Shown here: in pieces, positions 1 through 7,631 of the stretch | Position numbering within the stretch: position 1 is the stretch's first letter | How the letters are laid out: each line of letters begins with the position of its first letter | NCBI GenBank assembly: GCA_027295245.1 | Contig: JAPULF010000249.1 | Location: forward strand, 1-10,540 | Direction: 5' to 3' | DNA: 10,540 nt | DNA from: Planctomycetota bacterium | GTDB lineage: Bacteria > Planctomycetota > Phycisphaerae > UBA1845 > UTPLA1 | The notes under the pieces: generated by a model | What the model saw: only the letters and a program-made list of their open reading frames with translations | What the model was told of the DNA's origin: nothing | The model's database searches: none | Program-made: the position numbers and the translations under genes

Positions 1-986
1 TAAAAGCCGTAGCGGCGGATGATCGGTTCGCGGCACTCGGGGCACAGGGTGTGTTCGCGATCGCCGACCTGGCCGGGCAGGTTGCCGGGATACACGTAGC
101 GGAGGCCGGCGGCGCGGCCGATGTCGTAGCCGCGCAGGAGAGTTGCGACCGGCGTTCGGGCGGTGTCCTGCATCTTGTAGTCGGGGTGGAAGGCGGTGAT
201 GTGCCAGGGGATGTCGCGGGAGACGCCGGCCAGGAATTCGGCGATCTGCGCGAGTTCCTCGTCGCTGTCGTTGAAGCCGGGGATGGTCAGCGTGACGACC
301 TCGACCCAAAAGCCCTTTTCGACCAACCGTTCTATCGTCTCCAGCACGTTGGACAGCACGCCGCCGAGCTCGCGGTAGTGCTTGTCGTCGAAGCCCTTCA
401 GGTCAACCTTGTACAGGTCGACGTACGGGCGCAGGAAATCGAGCACCTCGGGCGTGGCGTTGCCATTTGATACGTAACCGCAGGTCAAGCCGCGCCGGCG
501 GGCGACCTTGAAAACCTCGACGGCCCATTCGCTGGTGATCAGCGGTTCGTTGTAGGTCGACACGATGACGGGCGCTCCGCGCTCCACGGCCGTGTCCACG
601 AGCTGCTCGGCATCGCAGAAGCGCGGCAGGCTGACGGCCCGGTCGTCGCGGAGGGCCTGGGAGGTAACCCAGTTCTGGCAATAGCCGCAGTGGTAGTCGC
701 AGCCCAGCATTCCGAATGACAAGGCATCGCGGCCGGGAAAGGCGTGATGGAAGGGCTTCTTTTCGATGGGGTCGACCTGGAGCCCGGCGACGGAACCGCC
801 CGGTACGCGCAGCTCGCCGCCCTCATTGAACCGAACGCGGCAGACCCCGGCCCTGCCCGGCTTTACCAGACAGCGATGGCCGCACGCCAGGCAACGCAGG
901 CCGTGGCGTTCGGAGCGCACGAGGTCCGGGTGGCCCGCAATCGTATTGTCGGTCAGGAGGGTCTTGAGTGAAGTCGTCGCAGACAA
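1..986 (-). CDS. amrS: AmmeMemoRadiSam system radical SAM enzyme (AmrS-like), C-terminus cut by the window edge
   Basis: This is a radical SAM iron-sulfur enzyme related to pyruvate formate-lyase activases and is the usual partner of AMMECR1-domain and MEMO-like proteins; its substrate is not firmly established. I translated the frame by hand from 986 to the edge and it is open throughout, about 328 residues. The N-terminal zinc-finger-like cluster has Cys32, Cys35, Cys39 and Cys49. The cluster-binding CxxxCxxC is Cys96, Cys100 and Cys103 (CDYHCGYCQNW), after the family hallmark VDPIEKKPFHH. Further family segments are STYNEP, SNGN, DLYKVDLKG and WHITAFHPDYKM. A second Cys pair (CPEC, near 315-318) lies close to the edge. 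The family normally continues some 20-30 residues, so the true end is probably just outside. The start is TTG at 986, with GGAGG six bases upstream; a GTG at 1022 is in frame but has no such site. AMMECR1 or MEMO partners, if present, would be beyond the left edge. Confidence 0.93.
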   Translation of the reverse strand, partial: MSATTSLKTLLTDNTIAGHPDLVRSERHGLRCLACGHRCLVKPGRAGVCRVRFNEGGELRVPGGSVAGLQVDPIEKKPFHHAFPGRDALSFGMLGCDYHCGYCQNWVTSQALRDDRAVSLPRFCDAEQLVDTAVERGAPVIVSTYNEPLITSEWAVEVFKVARRRGLTCGYVSNGNATPEVLDFLRPYVDLYKVDLKGFDDKHYRELGGVLSNVLETIERLVEKGFWVEVVTLTIPGFNDSDEELAQIAEFLAGVSRDIPWHITAFHPDYKMQDTARTPVATLLRGYDIGRAAGLRYVYPGNLPGQVGDREHTLCPECREPIIRRYGF

Positions 987-992
987 GTCGCG

Positions 993-997
993 CCTCC
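993..997 (-). promoter_or_regulatory. Shine-Dalgarno site selecting a TTG start
   Basis: The minus strand reads GGAGG here, followed by six bases and then TTG at 986. No ATG is available in the frame before the first conserved cysteines, so this site decides the start of the radical SAM enzyme. Confidence 0.7.
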
Positions 998-1046
998 GGC
1001 AATGAACTCGGCGCGTCCACACGCGACGGCCGCGTGCGTCAACTTT

Positions 1047-1055
1047 ATTATAGCA
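1047..1055 (-). promoter_or_regulatory. Extended -10 promoter (TGCTATAAT) for the radical SAM gene
   Basis: The minus strand reads TGC followed by a perfect TATAAT, which is the TGnTATAAT extended -10 form. The position 17 bp upstream holds CCGGTG, not a -35 box, and it falls inside the hairpin of repeat copy A. An extended -10 element can work without a good -35. The predicted start is near 1040, giving a leader of about 50 nt before TTG 986. The TGC also forms part of the terminal GCAT/ATGC inverted end of the repeat. Confidence 0.6.
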
Positions 1056-1109
1056 TGAAGACTCTGTTTCACCGGTTGAAAACCGGTGCCACAGTGGCTC
1101 TCGAGATGC
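1053..1109 (-). repeat. Intergenic imperfect palindromic repeat, copy A
   Basis: This copy begins about 10 bases past the stop of the metal ATPase. On the plus strand it has a perfect 8-bp stem CACCGGTT / AACCGGTG (1070-1077 and 1081-1088) with a 3-base loop GAA. A second small palindrome, GCCAC-A-GTGGC, lies at 1088-1098. The outer ends are GCAT / ATGC inverted. It shares with copies B and C the ordered blocks CTCGAGA (or CTCAAAA), CAC-x-GG, GTTTYC and GAAA, all in the same orientation. It is the most diverged copy at its right arm. It may also act as a 3' stem after the ATPase gene, but it has no T-tract. Confidence 0.7.
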
Positions 1110-1118
1110 AGTGCCCCC

Positions 1119-3164
1119 CTACGCGGTGGCAGGCACGGCCGCCGGGGCGGGGCTTCGATCTTCCGCGATCACCTGTTCGTGTGTCGCCTTCTCCTCGCCG
1201 AATCGGACCAGGCGGGCGGAGTTGAACACCACCACGAAGCTCGACGCCGTGTGGAGAATCGCCGCCACGATCGGGGGAACGATGCTGAAAGCCCCCAACG
1301 CCATGACGGTGATGACGAACAGCACCCCGAAGACCAGGTTCTGGACGACGACGCGGCGCGTCGCCCGGCTCAGGCGAATCAGGAACGGGAGCCGCGTGAG
1401 GTCGTTGTTCATCAGGGCAATCGACGCGGAATTGATGGCCACATCGCTGCCGGCGGCGCCCATGGCGACGCCGAGGTCACCGGCGGCAAGCGCCGGGGCA
1501 TCGTTCACACCGTCGCCCACCACCAAGACACGATGGCCCTGTTTTCGCATCTGTTCCACGAGTTCGAGTTTTTCATGCGGCAGACAATCGGCCCTGAATT
1601 CGGTGCAGGCCATCTCGGCGGCCACGCGTTGGGCCACCGCATGGCGGTCGCCGGTCAACATGGCCAGGCGACGTATCCCGCAGTCGCGCAGTTCCTGAAC
1701 GGCCTGTCGTGCCGCCGGCCGGGTGCGGTCTTCCAAGGCCACCATTCCGAGCAGTTGTTTTCCACGGGAGACGAACAATTGACTCATGCCTTCAGTGCGG
1801 GCCTGGGCTTCATCCAGCGACGACAGGTCAACACCGTTGTCCGACAGAAAGGCGGCCCGACCGACGAGGACTTCGTCGCCGTCAATCTCAGCGATCACGC
1901 CTTTTCCGGGGACTTCCTTGAATTTGTCCGGCCGGGTGAGCCGAAGGTTGGCTTCGGCGGCCACCTTGACCAGGGCCCGCGCCGCCGGATGATTGCTGGA
2001 CTGCTCCGCCGAGGCAGCGAGGCGCAGCAGGCGTTCCCCTTCGGCGTCCTTGACCGGAATCAACCGCGACACCGACAACTCGCCGGTCGTCAGGGTGCCG
2101 GTCTTGTCGAAAACGACGGCCGTCAATCGGCCGGCGCTTTCGAGATGGCCGACATCCTTGATGAGGATTCCCAGACGGGCCGCGCAACTCAAGCCCGCAA
2201 CCATGGCGGTCGGCGTCGCCATGATAAGGGCGCAAGGGCAACTCGCGACGAGCATGGTGATGGCCCGATGGGCGCCGTTGTCCTCGCGATTGAAGAAGAA
2301 GACGAGCATCGACAGGATCAGGATCACCGGCGTGTACCAAACGACGTAGCGATCGATCAACCGCATGATGGGAATGCGGGTCTGCTCGGCCTGGAGAATC
2401 AGATTCTGCACGCGTCCGAGGGTCGTATCGGCGCCGACCTTGGTCACTTCGACTTCGAGTGCGCCGGTCAGATTGGTGGTTCCGCTGAAGACGGTGTCTT
2501 CGGGTCGCTTGTCGACGGGCAGGGACTCGCCGGTGATGTTGGCCTGGTCCACGGTCGATTCGCCGGAGACGACCTTGCCGTCCGCCGGGATGTTTTCGCC
2601 GGGACGGATCCGCACATGCTGACCCTTCTTTAGAGACGTGGCCTGGACCTCTTGTTCTTCACCCTCGATGACCACGCGAGCCGTTTTGGGCGTGAGCTTG
2701 ATCAGCTCTTCGATGCTGGCCCGGGCGCCGATGGCCGTTCGGGTTTCGATCAGCTCCGATAGCAACAGGAAGAATGCAATCACCCCGGCCACCTGGTAAG
2801 CCCCGATGGCGAAGGCCGCCAGGATTGCCAGGGCGACCAACTCGTCCATGTGCATGTGACCGGCGATGAGGTTCTTGAGGGCATGCCCGATGATCAGGGC
2901 GCCCAACATGAAGGCCCCGATCCCGGCGACCAGGTCCATTTGAAATCGCCAGACCAGTTCGCCCGACAAATCCACGGGGCTGAAAATCCTCACCCAAAAA
3001 CTGGTGAGGACGAGCATGCCGCCGGCGAGTGTCCAATAAAGCCAAAGTTTCACGGACCGGGCCGCTTGGCCGGATTCGGGATGATGATGGCCGTGGTGGT
3101 GTTGATGTTCAGCCGAATGATGGGCCTCTTCGGCCGCCTTAACGCCCACAACGCGATGTGCCAT
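1119..3164 (-). CDS. P1B-type heavy-metal translocating ATPase with His-rich N-terminus
   Basis: An inner-membrane pump that uses ATP to move a soft or transition metal cation out of the cytosol; 681 residues. Visible landmarks are a His-rich tail (residues 15-28: HHSAEHQHHHGHHH), membrane segments around 40-60, 75-97, 107-137 and 275-291, the actuator TGES (211-214), the metal-site CPC in SCPCALIMATPTA (309-311), the phosphorylation DKTGT (353-357, Asp353), the P1B nucleotide-domain HP (392-393), TGD (504-506) and GDGVNDAP (550-557), then two terminal segments with LHTASS (637-642). There is no N-terminal HMA (GMxCxxC) domain; the His tail stands in its place. CPC fits Cu(I) or Zn/Cd/Pb pumps. 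The HTASS segment is not a clean match to the Cu (MxxSS), Zn (Asp) or Co (HEGGT) signatures, so I leave the metal open, leaning to a divalent cation. The ATG at 3164 has AGAGG nine bases upstream. A single-gene unit with its own promoter is likely. Confidence 0.95.
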   Translation of the reverse strand: MAHRVVGVKAAEEAHHSAEHQHHHGHHHPESGQAARSVKLWLYWTLAGGMLVLTSFWVRIFSPVDLSGELVWRFQMDLVAGIGAFMLGALIIGHALKNLIAGHMHMDELVALAILAAFAIGAYQVAGVIAFFLLLSELIETRTAIGARASIEELIKLTPKTARVVIEGEEQEVQATSLKKGQHVRIRPGENIPADGKVVSGESTVDQANITGESLPVDKRPEDTVFSGTTNLTGALEVEVTKVGADTTLGRVQNLILQAEQTRIPIMRLIDRYVVWYTPVILILSMLVFFFNREDNGAHRAITMLVASCPCALIMATPTAMVAGLSCAARLGILIKDVGHLESAGRLTAVVFDKTGTLTTGELSVSRLIPVKDAEGERLLRLAASAEQSSNHPAARALVKVAAEANLRLTRPDKFKEVPGKGVIAEIDGDEVLVGRAAFLSDNGVDLSSLDEAQARTEGMSQLFVSRGKQLLGMVALEDRTRPAARQAVQELRDCGIRRLAMLTGDRHAVAQRVAAEMACTEFRADCLPHEKLELVEQMRKQGHRVLVVGDGVNDAPALAAGDLGVAMGAAGSDVAINSASIALMNNDLTRLPFLIRLSRATRRVVVQNLVFGVLFVITVMALGAFSIVPPIVAAILHTASSFVVVFNSARLVRFGEEKATHEQVIAEDRSPAPAAVPATA

Positions 3165-3254
3165 AAAACCGTGCCTCTAAACGGGGGATCGTTGCACGAC
3201 GGTCTACGATTCGAGCCCGCCTCAGGTTCGCCCCGGGACCCGAAAAGATGCCGA

Positions 3255-3283
3255 ATCATACCGAGCCCCCCCGTCGTTGCCAA
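3255..3283 (-). promoter_or_regulatory. Sigma-70-type promoter of the metal ATPase gene
   Basis: The minus strand has TTGGCA (3278-3283), a 17-bp spacer with a run of seven G, and TATGAT (3255-3260). The predicted start is near 3248, leaving about 84 nt of leader before the ATG at 3164. The spacer is the normal 17 bp, not the 19-20 bp of MerR-family (CueR/ZntR) promoters. I see no clear metal-regulator operator and no regulator gene beside it. Confidence 0.6.
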
Positions 3284-3453
3284 GTGCGATCGGGACGGGC
3301 GGCCTGTGGTTCTTGCAAGACACGAATACACACCGGCAGGACGCCGATGCTCCCCTATAGACGACACTCTTTCCGAAACTTCACGAGCGCCGAGAACCAT
3401 GTCGGGTGACACAGGGGCAACGGCTGCGAACGGGGCGGCGCTCGAGATAGCGG

Positions 3454-3486
3454 AAAAAGGGCTCGAGGAGGTTCCGGTCCCTTCTT
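3454..3486 (-). terminator. Weak terminator-like hairpin after rho
   Basis: Eleven bases past the rho stop, the minus strand has AAGAAGGG pairing with CCCTTTTT (one G.T wobble) across a 17-base loop. The T-run is part of the stem and is followed by CCGC, so this is not a classic intrinsic terminator. An overlapping CTCGAG...CTCGAG pair (3441-3446 and 3462-3467) offers a competing fold. Confidence 0.3.
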
Positions 3487-3496
3487 GCCACGCCTG

Positions 3497-5038
<1,542 letters not shown>

Positions 5039-5045
5039 GGGTGGA

Positions 5046-5051
5046 ACCTCC
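5046..5051 (-). promoter_or_regulatory. Strong Shine-Dalgarno site of rho
   Basis: The minus strand has GGAGGT followed by seven bases and ATG at 5038. It sets the rho start and excludes the upstream ATG at 5053, whose own G is the first base of this motif. Confidence 0.8.
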
Positions 5052-5162
5052 ATTGTCTATTTTCGTTGGACCGTTTGTCATGTTGCTGTTCAGTGGTTTC
5101 CTACCACGCGTATGCAGGTATGCGAGTGATACCGGGGGTGCGACGATGTTTCACGCAATCCG

Positions 5163-5184
5163 GCCGGCGCGACCTCGCGCGGGC
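5163..5184 (-). terminator. GC-rich hairpin just past coaE (no T-tract)
   Basis: Eight bases beyond the coaE stop, the sequence can fold as GCC-x-GCGCG, a 4-base loop ACCT (plus strand) and CGCGC-x-GGC, with one mismatch. No T-run follows, so it is not an intrinsic terminator. It could protect the coaE 3' end, pause polymerase, or be part of the rho leader. The rest of 5039-5191 shows no clear promoter: TTGCGT and TATCAC are present, but 21 bp apart. Confidence 0.35.
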
Positions 5185-5191
5185 ATGTCGG

Positions 5192-5902
5192 TCAGACGGT
5201 GCATGACTTCGATACGATCTGGGTGAAGACTTCCTTTACTCTGTCGCGCAAGGCATCCAGACTTGAATTGTTAACACATATATAATCGGCCCTGGCGCGT
5301 TTCATGTCCAGTGGTTGCTGGGATTTTTCCCGGCGGGAAAGTTCTTCCTCGGACCATTGACGGTCTTTTTCGGACCTTTGCTTACGCACCGCTTCGTCCG
5401 CCTCGACGAATACGACCGCTTCGCATAAAAGGTCCAGATCGACCTCATATAACAACGGAGAATCCAAAACGATCATCCTGATGTCGGCCCGTGCCTCGAA
5501 TTCCGCTATCAAATCGGATCGCCGCACGGCAATCCTGGGGTGAAGCAGCGATTCTAGGCGATGTCGTTGCGATGGATCGCCAAAGACAATCGACGCCACC
5601 TTCTGTCGATTGATGGATCCACCCGCTTCCAGTACGCCGGAGCCCCACCAACGCACCAACGCGTCTTTGATCTCCTGCGTGTCGAGTTCCTGCCGGCTCA
5701 ATACATCCGAGTCGATGACACCGGCACCCAGCTCGGCCAGAATCTTTGCGACGGCGCTCTTGCCGGCCCCTACACCACCCGACAACCCAACCGTAGGCTT
5801 TCTAAAGCGTGCTTTTGTCTCTCGCTGCTCCGTCAGCGCTTCTCCTGAATCGCGATTATCGTGGGTCGGACGTTTCCGAGTCCGTAAGACTTCGCTCGGC
5901 AA
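5192..5902 (-). CDS. coaE: Dephospho-CoA kinase
   Basis: Cytosolic enzyme that phosphorylates the 3'-hydroxyl of dephospho-CoA with ATP, the last step of coenzyme A synthesis. It has 236 residues, against about 200 in the family. The P-loop is GGVGAGKS (42-49), followed by DSD (64-66), LLHP (119-122), DSPLLYE (147-153) and the lid/CoA region ending RREKSQQPLDMKRARADY (190-207), all in family order. The first 36 residues before KPTVGLSGG are extra, charged and not part of the fold. The first possible start is TTG at 5902, with AGGGG nine bases upstream; no ATG or GTG lies between it and the P-loop, so either the extension is real or a non-standard start is used. It stands between dtd, behind repeat B and a promoter, and rho, which it may precede in one transcript. 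Confidence 0.96.
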   Translation of the reverse strand: MPSEVLRTRKRPTHDNRDSGEALTEQRETKARFRKPTVGLSGGVGAGKSAVAKILAELGAGVIDSDVLSRQELDTQEIKDALVRWWGSGVLEAGGSINRQKVASIVFGDPSQRHRLESLLHPRIAVRRSDLIAEFEARADIRMIVLDSPLLYEVDLDLLCEAVVFVEADEAVRKQRSEKDRQWSEEELSRREKSQQPLDMKRARADYICVNNSSLDALRDRVKEVFTQIVSKSCTV

Positions 5903-6030
5903 CCTCGAGATCCCCTGATAAGCGAGGCTGTCAACCGAGATTCCGCGGAGATGATACCCGAGGGTACCGACGGCCCGGGATGGACTCTCTTCGGCTGAGC
6001 CTAGTTCGCCCCATCTGCCGCAGGTGCCGT

Positions 6031-6059
6031 ATTATAACCCGGCGGTCTTGCTGTGTCAC
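6031..6059 (-). promoter_or_regulatory. Sigma-70-type promoter upstream of coaE
   Basis: The minus strand reads GTGACA (6054-6059), a 17-bp spacer, then a perfect TATAAT (6031-6036). Predicted start near 6024. This is the best promoter in the window. The leader to coaE TTG 5902 is about 120 nt and contains short pairable segments (GATGG/CCATC, GGC-TCA-GCC, a GGTACCC...GGGTATC palindrome), but I recognise no riboswitch. Confidence 0.7.
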
Positions 6060-6098
6060 GTCAATTTTTGGGTTCGGGCCGCCTCTTTTTCTCAACCA

Positions 6099-6167
6099 TT
6101 AGGAACGGTCTCAAAAGCGGTTTTCCACAGGCTGGAAACCGGTGCCCTAGTGCCTTTTGAGATCGTC
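6099..6167 (-). repeat. Intergenic imperfect palindromic repeat, copy B
   Basis: Starts about 20 bases past the dtd stop. Perfect outer arms TCTCAAAAG (6109-6117) and CTTTTGAGA (6154-6162) flank an imperfect inner hairpin (CACAGG...ACCGGTG on the plus strand, 6126-6144). On the minus strand GGTTTCCA can also pair with TGGAAAACC (one bulged A) as an alternative hairpin. Its last 30 bases in minus orientation, from GTGGAAAAC to GTTCCTAA, match copy C with three differences. Confidence 0.75.
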
Positions 6168-6187
6168 TGCGTGCGGCAACGCCAGCC

Positions 6188-6637
6188 CTACGCGTCCTCC
6201 CTGGAATCTATTACGAGATTGATCGGGCCGTCATTCACGGCCGTGACGAACATTTTTTCGCCGAACCTCCCCGTTTGGACCCCGACCCCCTCCGCTCGGA
6301 TTCTGTTTGCCAGTTGCTCGTAGAGTTCCTCGGCGATTTCGGGATCCGCCGCCCGGTCGAACCCGGGACGGCGACCGCGATTCGTCGAGGCGACAAGCGT
6401 GAAATTGCTGACCAGTAGCACGGCCCCGGCGGCTTGCACGACGTCGAGATTCATTTTTCCCGACGCGTCAGGGAATATCCTGATATGCCTAATCTTGTTT
6501 CCGACGTAATCGACATCCCGGGATTCATCTCCCTTGGCCACGCCAACGTAAACCAACAGGCCGATTTCGATGCTGCCGACCGATTCATGGTCGACGGTAA
6601 CCGCAGCCTCGCGAACGCGTTGCACAAGGGCGAGCAT
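6188..6637 (-). CDS. dtd: D-aminoacyl-tRNA deacylase
   Basis: Cytosolic homodimeric proofreading enzyme that hydrolyses D-amino acids (and glycine mischarged on tRNA-Ala) from tRNA. It has 149 residues, the normal family size. Recognisable stretches are ALVQRVREAAVTVD (3-16), GLLVYVGV (26-33), KIRHIRIFPD (48-57), GKMN (60-63), GRRPGF (88-93) and TGRFGEKM (122-129). Two active-site signatures are altered: SQFTL is SNFTL (77-81), and the Gly-cisPro motif NxGPxT reads NDGPIN (135-140), keeping the Gly-Pro but losing the Thr. The ATG at 6637 follows the TGA of the WYL regulator (6641-6639) after a single T, and no good ribosome site is visible, so translation is probably coupled. An upstream in-frame start at 6745 would lie inside the regulator and add residues foreign to the family. 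Confidence 0.95.
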   Translation of the reverse strand: MLALVQRVREAAVTVDHESVGSIEIGLLVYVGVAKGDESRDVDYVGNKIRHIRIFPDASGKMNLDVVQAAGAVLLVSNFTLVASTNRGRRPGFDRAADPEIAEELYEQLANRIRAEGVGVQTGRFGEKMFVTAVNDGPINLVIDSREDA

Positions 6638-6638
6638 A

Positions 6639-7631
6639 TCAGGCCGTATCCGCCCGAGGCTTGGACGCCGCCAACGCCACCATTCGCCCGGCCTTGTCGA
6701 GAATACGCCGGCGAAGTTCAGGCGGTTCGAGCACTTCGACTTCATCGCCGTAGCCGAGGATCCACCAGGTGATTTCGCCGAGACCGTCCACTTCGGCGTT
6801 GAAAATGAGCCGGCCGTCGTCGAGCCGCGTGGTCGTCTGGCTCTTATGCCAAACCACTTCCTCGAGGTTCGAAGCGACTCTTGCCGAGAAACGCAACTTC
6901 ACGCGGTACAGGGTCCCTTCAGGAATCATGAGCCATGCGGCGCCGAAATGCGTTTCCTCGGTGAAATCGATCGGTGGCGGTCGACGCGTTCGGCCGGCGG
7001 TCTCGACTTTCAGAAAGCGGTCGATCTTGTACGTCCGCGCTTCACCGTGCCGCTGATCGTTGGCGATGAGGTACCAACCGCGTGTCATGAAGACCAGTCT
7101 CCACGGGTCCAGCAGAAGGTCAAGCTCGCGGCCGTCGGTCAAGGAATCGTAGCGGACCTCGAGTTGCTGTTTTTCGACGAGTGCGTGAAGAATCGTATCA
7201 AAGACGCTTGCGGCGGCCGAAGCGCTCGAACACGGCGGCCATCGAACCGAGACGGACTCGAGGGCCCGAACGCAATACTTTCGCACGGCCGCCGGCAGAT
7301 TGCTTTCAATCTTCAGGCCGGCGTTCAGTGCGTGTCGAAAGGCGGGGTGAATCTGCCGGGAGAGGAACTTCCGCGTCATCAATAAGAGCGCCAGAGACTC
7401 GTCGAGATTCAGCTGAAGTGGCGGCAGAAAGAACGAATCCGCGATCGAATAAGACTGTAGACCACGGTCGAATCGATAGGGGACATCGGCCTCGTGCAGC
7501 ATATTCAGATCCCGAAAGAGCGTTCGGCGCGAAACCGCAAGCTCCTTTGCCAGGGCCTCGGCATCAAATTGGCGTCCGGATTGCAGAATCGTGATCAGCT
7601 TGAGAAGTCGATAAACGCGACTGATGTTCAT
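6639..7631 (-). CDS. WYL-domain transcriptional regulator (YafY/DeoR-like)
   Basis: A DNA-binding regulator of 330 residues. The N-terminal winged helix-turn-helix covers about residues 3-62 (RVYRLLKLITILQSGR, then LAKELAVSRRTLFRDLNML). The WYL ligand-sensing domain covers about 140-210, with LLLDPWRLVFMTRGWYLIA at its core (172-190) and the basic TYKIDRFLKVE after it. A C-terminal WCX extension follows (about 242-310). WYL domains are thought to bind nucleic-acid or nucleotide ligands; the target here is unknown. The ATG at 7631 lies one residue before the start of the family fold region, so it is well supported although the upstream gene overlaps it by 68 bases. No Shine-Dalgarno is visible, which suggests coupling to that gene. 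It is followed at once by dtd. Confidence 0.92.
   Translation of the reverse strand: MNISRVYRLLKLITILQSGRQFDAEALAKELAVSRRTLFRDLNMLHEADVPYRFDRGLQSYSIADSFFLPPLQLNLDESLALLLMTRKFLSRQIHPAFRHALNAGLKIESNLPAAVRKYCVRALESVSVRWPPCSSASAAASVFDTILHALVEKQQLEVRYDSLTDGRELDLLLDPWRLVFMTRGWYLIANDQRHGEARTYKIDRFLKVETAGRTRRPPPIDFTEETHFGAAWLMIPEGTLYRVKLRFSARVASNLEEVVWHKSQTTTRLDDGRLIFNAEVDGLGEITWWILGYGDEVEVLEPPELRRRILDKAGRMVALAASKPRADTA

Larger units (their letters stand above)
3165..3496. other. Non-coding gap between rho and the metal ATPase gene
   Basis: The 332-base gap holds a terminator-like hairpin just past rho, the ATPase promoter and its leader. Reading frames that cross it run into the ATPase gene in the wrong frame and look like shadows. 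I see no tRNA, riboswitch consensus or conserved small ORF in the remaining roughly 170 bases. Confidence 0.6.

Noticed and set aside
1..986. Apparent frameshift in the radical SAM gene, suggested by several short minus-strand frames
   Set aside because: Hand translation shows one uninterrupted frame from TTG 986 to the edge. The short frames are shadows, and the real one has no stop within the window.
1086..2633. Plus-strand open frame of 515 codons opposite the metal ATPase
   Set aside because: It is the mirror of a highly conserved P-type ATPase. Its product is rich in His, Gly, Asp and Arg with no domain, as expected from the reverse strand of a GC-rich gene.
3050..3412. Minus-strand 120-codon frame running from the rho-ATPase gap into the ATPase gene
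   Set aside because: It overlaps the conserved ATPase start in another frame and contains the ATPase promoter; the product shows no domain.
6639..6745. Upstream extension of dtd to 6745
   Set aside because: It would add 36 residues inside the regulator's coding region; the family begins exactly at ATG 6637.
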